A stretch of DNA of 32,209 nt, taken from assembly GCA_903907175.1 (NCBI GenBank), contig CAIVNB010000066.1, positions 1-32,209 of the forward strand, read 5' to 3'. Under the pieces are notes generated by a model. That model made no database searches and had not been told where the DNA came from. It saw nothing but the letters and a program-made list of their open reading frames with translations. Positions within the stretch are counted from its first letter, which is position 1. Every line of letters begins with the position of its first letter. Of this stretch, positions 25,270 through 32,209 are shown piece by piece. Made by a program: the position numbers and the translations under genes. This DNA is from an uncultured bacterium. Lineage in GTDB: Bacteria; Patescibacteriota; Minisyncoccia; Phycocordibacterales; UBA9973.

Positions 25270-26412
25270 ATGAAAAAAATATTTGCTGTATCCTTAACAA
25301 TTTTTCTTTTAAGTCTTTTTGTTTTTCCTAAATTGTCTTTAGCTGTAACATTAACAACCACAGAGCTTCAGGCAACCTCGGTTGTTTTAAATGCCGAAGG
25401 GCTTTTACCTAATAAACATTATGTAGTTTTTTATGTCACTAATTTTAACAGTCAGACACCTTCTTACACCTATTCTCCCGAAACCACTATTAATAATGAC
25501 GGCACGGCGTCTTCCCCAGTTGGAGGGTTGAGTGCGGGAGGAAAATATTCTGTAACACTGAGTTATAAAAATGACCCTCAAATTCTTGCGAGTATTGATT
25601 TTACTACACCCACACCAAATTCTGAAAAAGAGATTACACAATTCGATTTTTTGGACTTAGCGCTGGCAGTTCGGGGCCAAATTGATCAAAATGCTCATAC
25701 GATAACGCTGTCAGTTCCCAATGGCACTGATGCAACAAATCTTGTCCCGACCATTCAATTTTCTGGCAAGATAATTAGTCCTCCTCCACCGGACCCGAAT
25801 AATCCTGTAGGAGAAGACTTCAGTAATCCAGTGACCTATACAGTGACTGCAGAGGATAATTCTACCCAAGAATATACCGTAGCTGTGTTTGTTTTGAATA
25901 ACATTATAACCAATGGTGCCTGCGGGCCCGCAAACGGAGAGACATCTCCCACTGCACCCACTTCAGAACTTTGTAGCTCAGGTATCCCAACCGCAGTAAG
26001 TGGTTCTGGCCCTTGGACTTGGAAATGCAATGGTGCTGGAGGTGGCACCGATATTAGTTGCTCGGCTGAAAAGGGAGATAGTAATAAAAAGAAAACAGAT
26101 CTTTCAACTTCAGGGTTGGGGCTTACGGCCCCATGTCCTGAGGATGGATGTGGTTTCAACGAATTAATGATAGTAATTAATAAAATAATAAATTTCATCA
26201 TTTTTGTTATGGCAATACCTATTGCTGCTATTATGTTCGCTTACGCTGGCTTTATGCTTGTTACTTCAGGAGGAGCATCGGAACAAAGGACAAAAGCAAA
26301 AGGGATTTTTATAAGTGTTGCTATTGGCCTTGTTATTGCAGCGGCTTGTTGGCTTATAGTACACACGCTATTATCAATCGTTGGATATGATGGTTCTTGG
26401 ATTGGGCTTTAA
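25270..26412 (+). CDS. Surface Ig/cadherin-like head fused to C-terminal VirB2/TrbC-like two-TM domain
   Basis: Signal peptide; FTNPVTYTVTAEDGSTQ-like segment (DFSNPVTYTVTAEDNSTQEYTVAV); ACGPANGETSPTAPTSELCSSG...WTWKCNGAGGGTDISCSA; C-terminal IINFIIFVMAIPIAAIMFAYAGFMLVTSGG... Confidence 0.72.
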   Translation: MKKIFAVSLTIFLLSLFVFPKLSLAVTLTTTELQATSVVLNAEGLLPNKHYVVFYVTNFNSQTPSYTYSPETTINNDGTASSPVGGLSAGGKYSVTLSYKNDPQILASIDFTTPTPNSEKEITQFDFLDLALAVRGQIDQNAHTITLSVPNGTDATNLVPTIQFSGKIISPPPPDPNNPVGEDFSNPVTYTVTAEDNSTQEYTVAVFVLNNIITNGACGPANGETSPTAPTSELCSSGIPTAVSGSGPWTWKCNGAGGGTDISCSAEKGDSNKKKTDLSTSGLGLTAPCPEDGCGFNELMIVINKIINFIIFVMAIPIAAIMFAYAGFMLVTSGGASEQRTKAKGIFISVAIGLVIAAACWLIVHTLLSIVGYDGSWIGL

Positions 26413-26451
26413 TATATAGTATAATTATGAGGTATTATTAAAAATATAAAA

Positions 26452-26817
26452 ATGAAAAATTTTAAAAAAATAATTTTTACAGGGTTGATTTTAATTCTAG
26501 TTTTATTACCTATTTTGTCTTTTGCTCAGGATAATGGAGGAAACCCTCCAGTTGGTCAGATTGTTAATCCAATACCTAATGTTACAACATTAGAAGCTCT
26601 TATCCAGACTATTTTAGTGGGAGTATTAAAGATTGGTATTCCAATTATTGCTATTGCCATAATTTACTGCGGTTTTTTGTTTGTATTTGCTAGAGGAAAT
26701 TCAGAAAAAATAACAAAAGCGAAAGATGCACTTATTTATACTGTTATAGGGGCAGCGATACTGCTCGGTGCATGGGCAATTGCGTTACTTATTTCAGAAA
26801 CGGTACTTGCATTATAA
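26452..26817 (+). CDS. VirB2/TrbC-like pilin-type membrane protein
   Basis: Signal peptide plus two TMs: VLKIGIPIIAIAIIYCGFLFVFARG...DALIYTVIGAAILLGAWAIALLI. Confidence 0.7.
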   Translation: MKNFKKIIFTGLILILVLLPILSFAQDNGGNPPVGQIVNPIPNVTTLEALIQTILVGVLKIGIPIIAIAIIYCGFLFVFARGNSEKITKAKDALIYTVIGAAILLGAWAIALLISETVLAL

Positions 26818-26859
26818 AAATAAGGCCTTAGGTCCTAGGCATTAGGAAAATATAAAATT

Positions 26860-27579
26860 ATGAAAAAACTAAAAAAAATAATATTTACTGGTTCAATTTT
26901 AAGTATAGTTTTGCCAGCTTTGTCTTTTGCAGCGATTCCGACTATTACTTCTACATGTGGGTTAACTGTCGATAATATAGGTAATATAATATGTAGAATA
27001 GGTTTTTATTTAAATCAGATTGTTCCAATATTGGTTTTATTAGGTGTTGTATATTTTATTTGGGGAGTAGTTACTTATGTTATAGGCAATGAAGAAGAGG
27101 CAAAAACAAAAGGTAAAAATAGGATTATATACGGCATTATTGGTTTGGTTGTTATAGTCAGTATGTGGGGTTTGGTTTCTATTGTAGTAAAAAGTTTTGG
27201 ACTTCAACAAGATTTAGCTTTCGAAAATCCAGCTAATATCGTTGATAATAATATGCAAGCTTCTGGTTCTTCTACTTGTTTTAGTAATTACAGTGGACTT
27301 TCAAAGCCAAAATTAGGCGACATAATAACTTATATTACCTGTCTTGTTAGTGCATCAGTCATCCCTTTGATTTTTGTTTTGGCTGTAGCATTTTTTGTTT
27401 GGGGAGTTGTTCAATATGTGATAAATAGCAATGCAGAGGCAGAAAGAGCCAAGGGTAGAGATTTTATGATTTGGGGTATAGTTGCACTTGCTGTTATGGT
27501 TTCTGTGTGGGGGCTTGTAAATATTTTTACCAATACGTTTAATATAGAATTTACCGTTCCCCAAGTAAAAGAACAATAA
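26860..27579 (+). CDS. Duplicated VirB2-like membrane protein (two domains)
   Basis: Two copies of PI(L/F)VL..V.YF.WGVV.YVI...EA..KG+..I.+GI+.L.V+VS.WGLV.I. Confidence 0.72.
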   Translation: MKKLKKIIFTGSILSIVLPALSFAAIPTITSTCGLTVDNIGNIICRIGFYLNQIVPILVLLGVVYFIWGVVTYVIGNEEEAKTKGKNRIIYGIIGLVVIVSMWGLVSIVVKSFGLQQDLAFENPANIVDNNMQASGSSTCFSNYSGLSKPKLGDIITYITCLVSASVIPLIFVLAVAFFVWGVVQYVINSNAEAERAKGRDFMIWGIVALAVMVSVWGLVNIFTNTFNIEFTVPQVKEQ

Positions 27580-27592
27580 ACATTGTATTTAG

Positions 27593-27625
27593 TAGGTTGC
27601 TCTATGTTATAATATTAGCAACCTA
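27593..27625 (+). promoter_or_regulatory. Extended -10 promoter inside a perfect 9-bp inverted repeat
   Basis: TAGGTTGCT (27593-27601) ... TGTTATAAT (27605-27613) ... AGCAACCTA (27617-27625). Confidence 0.6.
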
Positions 27626-27723
27626 GTTGTAGGAATTATTATTAATAGTATTATAAGGTCGTTTTATTAACTTAGAGTCATTGACTCATCTCCGTGAAAG
27701 TCGGAGAAATTATTAGAAATATT

Positions 27724-28143
27724 ATGAAAAAGAAATTAATTGTTTTGTCTGGTATTGGGTCGGTAGTTTTGCCAATTTTGGCTTTTGCACAAGGTGCAGG
27801 TAATACTGGAGTAGGATGTGGTGCTTCTGGCAGTAGTGTACAGCCTGGAACTTTCCAATCTATCCTTTGTAATATCTCATCAGTGATGAATACATTGATT
27901 CCAATTCTTATTGTTTTGGGAGTAGTATATTTCATCTGGGGAGTTGTTACCTATATGATAGGTGATGACGAAGAAGCAAAAGCAAAAGGAAAAAACAGAA
28001 TCATATACGGTATCATCGGCTTGGTGGTAATAGTTGCTATGTGGGGATTGGTTTCAATCGTAACTAAGTCTTTTGGCTTAGACAACAACCCAACTAGTGA
28101 TTTCCCATGTGTCCCAGGAACTGGAGACCCAAGATGTCCATAA
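27724..28143 (+). CDS. VirB2-like membrane protein (start revised from 27694)
   Basis: MKKKLIVLSGIGSVVLPILAFAQG signal; IPILIVLGVVYFIWGVVTYMIGDDEEAKAKGKNRIIYGIIGLVVIVAMWGLVSI, nearly identical to the 26860 domain. Confidence 0.72.
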   Translation: MKKKLIVLSGIGSVVLPILAFAQGAGNTGVGCGASGSSVQPGTFQSILCNISSVMNTLIPILIVLGVVYFIWGVVTYMIGDDEEAKAKGKNRIIYGIIGLVVIVAMWGLVSIVTKSFGLDNNPTSDFPCVPGTGDPRCP

Positions 28144-28159
28144 TTTTAATTTAACCGAG

Positions 28160-28483
28160 ATGGACTTATTCTTTATAAATATAGCTTATGCTAGTGAAAG
28201 TTTGGATCAATTTATTGGCAAAGTAAATAAATTTATCATAAACCCACTTATCTTACTTCTCTTTGGTTTGGCTCTTATTTACTTTCTTTATGGTGTATTT
28301 GAATTTCTTTCAAATCTAGATAATGAAGAAAAGAAAACGACAGGCAAGAGTCATATGATTTGGGGTATCGTTGGCATAACTATAATGATGGGTGTATTTA
28401 CAATAATGAATATTATTTTAAATACTCTAAATATAGATGGCATAGATCCAGAGCAGGGGACCGTAGAGCTACAGTCACCTTAA
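28160..28483 (+). CDS. VirB2-like membrane protein (start revised from 28097)
   Basis: MDLFFINIAYASESLDQFIGKVNKFIINPLILLLFGLALIYFLYGVFEFL...MIWGIVGITIMMGVFTIMNIIL. Confidence 0.65.
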   Translation: MDLFFINIAYASESLDQFIGKVNKFIINPLILLLFGLALIYFLYGVFEFLSNLDNEEKKTTGKSHMIWGIVGITIMMGVFTIMNIILNTLNIDGIDPEQGTVELQSP

Positions 28484-28500
28484 AAATAATAAAATTTTTT

Positions 28501-28530
28501 CAAAAACCTCCATATTTATGGGGGTTTTTG
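28501..28530 (+). terminator. Rho-independent terminator closing the VirB2-like operon
   Basis: CAAAAACCTCCAT-ATTT-ATGGGGGTTTTTG. Confidence 0.8.
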
Positions 28531-28584
28531 TTTTTTGGGATAAAATAAAATGGGCAGATTCGCGAAGCGAACCTGCCCATGATT

Positions 28585-29358
28585 TTAATACCACAAAAAA
28601 ACAATTTCATCTGTTCCATCAGGGTATATAAGATAGTATCCGGCGGACATAGTCCGCCATTTTTTTATATGTTTGTTCACTCCAGGTTTTTCATCAAAAA
28701 TGAAAAACTTACTGGGGTTAGATTCAAGAACACATTTTGCATTTCCAGGACCGATTATCCTGATGTAATTCTTGAGGGGGTCGAGATATGCACGAATGGG
28801 TTTATTCATTGTTGCAATCTCTTTTCCAGAGGAAGAAACTGAAGAATTTGTCGTATTGTTGATAACATTTTCAGTTTCAACTTTTTTTGGATGATTAATA
28901 GAGTATTGATCAACTCCATAAGCAATCCAGTTCCCAAGGATAAACATGACAACAATTATAATTATTATTGTTGACCACGTTGATGTTTTTACCTTAAGTA
29001 TCGCAAAAATTAGTGCTAAGTTCGTGAGAACAAAAAACATCATAGGTGTTGTCCAAGATATCCATAAGGATGGAATCTTGAGATAGATTATTCCTAACAT
29101 CAATATGTAGACGATGAAGGAAATAACTGCGTTGCGAACTATTACGACAGGGTTGGTAGGAGGCGTAGCCGGTGCTGTTCCTCCATGTGTTCCGTGTGCA
29201 GCAGGTGCAGTTGCAGGGGTTGCAGGTGTGGCTGTCTGTGCAGGATTAGCCAGATTCCATGATGGTAGTTTAATCTGTATCCCATTCTTGTAAATATGAT
29301 AAATTACAAATGGAATTAAGATACATACCAATAACAATATTACTTGCCATGTTTCCAT
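28585..29358 (-). CDS. Hypothetical membrane protein with Ala/Thr/Pro linker
   Basis: Several TM segments and TPATPATAPAAHGTHGG linker; adjacent to the SPFH-like gene (1-nt gap). Confidence 0.6.
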   Translation of the reverse strand: METWQVILLLVCILIPFVIYHIYKNGIQIKLPSWNLANPAQTATPATPATAPAAHGTHGGTAPATPPTNPVVIVRNAVISFIVYILMLGIIYLKIPSLWISWTTPMMFFVLTNLALIFAILKVKTSTWSTIIIIIVVMFILGNWIAYGVDQYSINHPKKVETENVINNTTNSSVSSSGKEIATMNKPIRAYLDPLKNYIRIIGPGNAKCVLESNPSKFFIFDEKPGVNKHIKKWRTMSAGYYLIYPDGTDEIVFLWY

Positions 29359-29359
29359 A

Positions 29360-30451
29360 TTATACGTTCTCCTTTTCTGTTGGTTTAATTGTAAAGATTT
29401 TATTTATTGTTCCACTGTCCACGACAAGTGTTGAAACCTTAGCCCACTCTTTCATAGCTTCGGCAGTAATCTTTGCGTTAGCATCAGGCACAAGTTCAGT
29501 GATATTTCCTTGTGCATCTACTTTTGCAAGGCCAGTGTCGACAAGATATTTTTTTCGCCATTTTACAATTGGCTCCTGTTCGGCTTCGTATGCCTTTGCT
29601 TTTTGCTCAGCTACTTTCACATCTTGTTCTGCCGCCTTAACCCTCGCTTTTCCTGTTTCTTCCGCGATAGTTACATTTGCAAAAGAGGCCATTAATTCCC
29701 TAGACTTGTCATTCGCGGGATTGAAGTCTTTAAAAATAGACCTAAGCAATTCAAATCCAAAAGTTAGCAACCCTGGTTGGTCTACTGAATCGTTTGCGTG
29801 TCTTTTCATTTCTGAATCGAAATTATCTTTTTCTTCACAAGAATATTGATTAAGATCATGTAACGGCTTTTTGGCCACTAACCCTCTTAAACCCCCGTGA
29901 AGAATTTCATTGGCTGCTTCAAGCCAATTCTTAATACCAAACAAAGCTTTTGCTGGGTTTGTTAATTCCAGCATATTGTTTGTATAGGTATTTACAGCTG
30001 CTAGCTCTTCAGTATCCAGATTAGAAGTAACAGTAGGATATTCCACTCTCCATTCAAGGTGGTTAGATATCCCTGTGCGTGAAATGAGGCAATGTTTTGT
30101 TTCCTTGTCTTCCCAAATCATTACATCTCCATCTTGTTGTTCGCCTATCATTTTTTCTTTTGTATAGGTTAAGGGATATGTGTGAAGAGTGAAAAATGGC
30201 CAAAGGAAAAAATAAATGTTCCATCTCTTTTTTTCACCAGGAATCAGGTCAATAATGTCCCACTTTTGGAATCCACCCAGGATGTCTTCTCCTTTGTAGA
30301 TTGTCTTTCCTTCTATATTTTCGATGAAGGTATAGAGCTTTCCAAGCAACATAATTGCTTGGACGGTCCTTGCCTTTGGCATATAAAATGATTTTTTTAC
30401 CATTAAAAGCACAGTCCCGATTAATAATCCTAAAATAATTGTTGTTGTCAT
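29360..30451 (-). CDS. SPFH/band-7-like membrane protein
   Basis: N-terminal TM, then a domain ending in the Ala/Glu-rich helix ETGKARVKAAEQDVKVAEQKAKAYEAEQEP typical of SPFH proteins. Confidence 0.6.
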   Translation of the reverse strand: MTTTIILGLLIGTVLLMVKKSFYMPKARTVQAIMLLGKLYTFIENIEGKTIYKGEDILGGFQKWDIIDLIPGEKKRWNIYFFLWPFFTLHTYPLTYTKEKMIGEQQDGDVMIWEDKETKHCLISRTGISNHLEWRVEYPTVTSNLDTEELAAVNTYTNNMLELTNPAKALFGIKNWLEAANEILHGGLRGLVAKKPLHDLNQYSCEEKDNFDSEMKRHANDSVDQPGLLTFGFELLRSIFKDFNPANDKSRELMASFANVTIAEETGKARVKAAEQDVKVAEQKAKAYEAEQEPIVKWRKKYLVDTGLAKVDAQGNITELVPDANAKITAEAMKEWAKVSTLVVDSGTINKIFTIKPTEKENV

Positions 30452-30499
30452 AATCCATCGGCCTCCTAAGCCGGTTGTTTTTTTTAAGTTAGTTTTTAT

Positions 30500-30590
30500 T
30501 TGATAATTTATTCGTTTGAAGGGCGAAATCTTTATATAACCCTCTTTCCAAGAGGGGGAGATTTAGCCACTTAAATGAATAAATTATCAA
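30500..30590. repeat. Nested inverted repeat (14-bp perfect outer arms)
   Basis: TTGATAATTTATTC (30500-30513)/GAATAAATTATCAA (30577-30590), inner GGCGAAATCT/AGATTTAGCC with one mismatch and CCCTCTT/AAGAGGG. Confidence 0.8.
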
Positions 30591-30627
30591 TATTTAACTT
30601 GTTTTTCAAAGATCCCTATATGCTACA

Positions 30628-30656
30628 AGTATAGCACAAACAAAGCAAAAAGTCAA
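30628..30656 (-). promoter_or_regulatory. Sigma70-type promoter for the SPFH-like operon
   Basis: Minus strand TTGACT - 17 nt - TATACT with TGC extended -10. Confidence 0.75.
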
Positions 30657-30675
30657 CCCTAGGGGCTGACTTTTT
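30647..30675. terminator. Terminator hairpin downstream of the 30696 gene (minus)
   Basis: AAAAAGTCA-ACCCTAGGGGC-TGACTTTTT. Confidence 0.75.
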
Positions 30676-30695
30676 AGCTTAATTTATAATGTTAT

Positions 30696-31808
30696 TTATG
30701 CGTGTTTTAGAGGAGCTTGTCTTTCTCTGTCAGATACATAAAGCTTTCTCCATAATATTACTGCAATGAGAACAAGTATTGCGAAGAATAACCATCCAAA
30801 AAGACTTGAAGGCAAGAATCCACCTGATCCAAATAATGCATTTGCTGCTAGGTCGCTCGTTTGATTTTCATTACCTGATTGATTGTTTGTTGTGTTATTT
30901 TTTGAAGTACTTGAAGTGGTAGTTGTTTTTGAGGTATTTGAAGTATTCTTAGTAGTGGAAGATGAAGTAGTGTTTCCTAGGATAGCTGATGCTACTCTTA
31001 TGGTTTTTGTTTGATAAACAGATGTTCCATTAGAACTATAACCAGTTAGAGTGTATGTTGTTGTGTTAATAGGATGTACAACTTGGGAACCTGAGACACT
31101 TACAGTTCCGATATTTGAAATATTCATTGAATTACAACTATTAGTATCCCAAGTCAAAGTTGAAGAGTCGCCCCTATTAATGTAAGTTGAACTTGCATTG
31201 AAACTTGAAATTTCACAATTTAATCCTTGTACGGTTACAGTTCTAGACTTGGTGATAGCTTCTCCGTTTTGTCCATAAGCGGTTAAGATATATGTGGTTG
31301 GGACTAGGGGATAAACAACCTGAGAACCTGAACTATTCACACTTCCAATATTTGAAATACTTACTGAATTACAATTATTAGTATTCCAATTTAACGTAGA
31401 AGATCCGCCTGAATTAATATAACTGGAACTCACGTTAAAGTTTGGAATTTCACAATGTAGTTGCTGTACGGTCACTGTTCTTGATTGGTAAATAGATCCT
31501 CCATTTTGTCCATAAGCAGTTAACACATAAGTAGTTGTATACATTGGGTAAACAACTTGAGAGCCCGAGGTACTTACAGTTCCAATATTTGAAATGCTTA
31601 TTGAATTACAATTATTAGTATTCCAATTTACCGTTGAAGACCCACCTGGACTAATATAATTTGAACTTACATTGAAACTAGAAATTTCACAATTAAGTGG
31701 CTGAAAATCAGCCTTTGTAATTTCCGGTAACAAAAAAGTTGCGAAAACAAAGGTAGTTAATAATGCTAAAGTAAAAGATATTAAATTTTTGTTATTTATT
31801 TTAAACAT
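30696..31808 (-). CDS. Surface protein: signal, three 79-aa Ig-like repeats, Ser/Thr linker, C-terminal TM (start revised from 32009)
   Basis: MFKINNKNLISFTLALLTTFVFATFLLPEITKA signal; three LNCEISSFN...TVTV repeats; the longer track ORF runs through two tRNA genes. Confidence 0.8.
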   Translation of the reverse strand: MFKINNKNLISFTLALLTTFVFATFLLPEITKADFQPLNCEISSFNVSSNYISPGGSSTVNWNTNNCNSISISNIGTVSTSGSQVVYPMYTTTYVLTAYGQNGGSIYQSRTVTVQQLHCEIPNFNVSSSYINSGGSSTLNWNTNNCNSVSISNIGSVNSSGSQVVYPLVPTTYILTAYGQNGEAITKSRTVTVQGLNCEISSFNASSTYINRGDSSTLTWDTNSCNSMNISNIGTVSVSGSQVVHPINTTTYTLTGYSSNGTSVYQTKTIRVASAILGNTTSSSTTKNTSNTSKTTTTSSTSKNNTTNNQSGNENQTSDLAANALFGSGGFLPSSLFGWLFFAILVLIAVILWRKLYVSDRERQAPLKHA

Positions 31809-31814
31809 GCTACC

Positions 31815-31843
31815 AGTATAGCATATCCTAATATAAAAGTCAA
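31815..31843 (-). promoter_or_regulatory. Sigma70-type promoter for the leaderless 31808 gene
   Basis: Minus strand TTGACT - 17 nt - TATACT - GGTAGC - ATG. Confidence 0.8.
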
Positions 31844-31882
31844 GCCCTAATAGATACTTATAAATAAAGGTTAAAAATGATG

Positions 31883-31964
31883 TGCCCGAGGTGGGAATCG
31901 AACCCACATCCCTTGCGAGACACGATTTTAAGTCGTGCGCGTATACCAGTTCCGCCACTCGGGC
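31883..31964 (-). tRNA. tRNA-Leu(TAA)
   Basis: GCCCGAG/CTCGGGC acceptor, CACGA-CTTAAAA-TCGTG anticodon arm, long variable arm. Confidence 0.93.
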
Positions 31965-31980
31965 ATTTTTTAATGACCTG

Positions 31981-32052
31981 AGGCCTGGGGCGGAATTGAA
32001 CCGCCGCATAGAGATTTTGCAGATCTCTGCCTTACCACTTGGCTACCAGGCC
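31981..32052 (-). tRNA. tRNA-Cys(GCA)
   Basis: GGCCTGG/CCAGGCC acceptor, AGAGAT-CTGCAAA-ATCTCT, discriminator T. Confidence 0.92.
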
Positions 32053-32134
32053 ATTTTTCTAGTCTAACATTTTTTAAAAAACTTTCAAAATAGGAGAATT
32101 TATGATATCTTAAATATAGTTAAAAAATTTATTT

Positions 32135-32207
32135 CCGCCCTTAGCTCAGCTGGTAGAGCAGATCCCTCTTAAGGATAAGGTCCTCGGTTCGATCCCGAGA
32201 GGGCGGA
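32135..32207 (+). tRNA. tRNA-Lys(CTT)
   Basis: CCGCCCT/AGGGCGG acceptor, GCTC/GAGC D-stem, anticodon loop CTCTTAA, T-arm CTCGG-TTCGATC-CCGAG; one 27-43 mismatch. Confidence 0.9.
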
Positions 32208-32209
32208 CA

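Noticed and set aside
25836-26201. 121-aa minus-strand ORF
   Set aside because: Shadow ORF antisense to the adhesin-VirB2 gene; no recognisable domain.
26818-26850. AGGCCTTAGGTCCTAGGCATTAGG repeat-like string between VirB2-like genes
   Set aside because: Short imperfect repeat; could be a slippage product, no clear structure or function.
29310-29849. 179-aa plus-strand ORF
   Set aside because: Antisense to the SPFH-like gene; low-complexity Ser/Phe/Ala composition typical of a shadow frame.
31809-32009. N-terminal extension of the 437-aa minus ORF
   Set aside because: Runs through two tRNA genes and the TTGACT-17-TATACT promoter; the real start is ATG at 31808.
31882-32067. Plus-strand 61-aa ORF
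   Set aside because: Antisense translation through tRNA-Leu and tRNA-Cys genes.
1-32209. CRISPR array, transposase or prophage
   Set aside because: No regularly spaced direct repeats, no transposase, integrase or phage structural genes seen.

Overview
The window looks like an AT-rich chromosomal segment from a Candidate Phyla Radiation (Parcubacteria/Patescibacteria-like) bacterium. This is inferred from gene content and compactness; I could not run a taxonomic search. From left to right it contains: the 3' end of a 16S rRNA; a Ddl-like ATP-grasp gene; tRNA-Pro(CGG); a candidate structured small RNA; a 23-codon Lys/Ala-rich microORF; secA; DUF1653-like and DUF3750-like genes; and a split mur cluster. 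The mur cluster runs murE, ZnR1, ZnR2 / murD, amphi-Trp-like, MTH1-like NUDIX, HEPN-like ORF, S51 peptidase, ZnR3, S51-like, murC. After that come a lysozyme/glucosaminidase-like exoprotein, ribosomal protein S1 (minus strand), an MBL-fold protein, gyrA, a methyltransferase, an orphan solute-binding protein, an array of six VirB2/TrbC-like two-TM domains in five ORFs, an SPFH-like operon, a surface protein with three 79-aa repeats, and tRNA-Leu(TAA), tRNA-Cys(GCA) and tRNA-Lys(CTT). The strongest unusual signals are: (1) the 16S 3' tail reads GGATTAATTCAA where GGATCACCTCC is expected, so the anti-Shine-Dalgarno is apparently absent; (2) the gene starts lack SD motifs, and at least six genes carry a -10 box 6-7 nt before ATG, predicting leaderless mRNAs; (3) three paralogous ~560-590 aa Cys-rich multi-zinc-ribbon proteins are embedded among murE/murD/murC.
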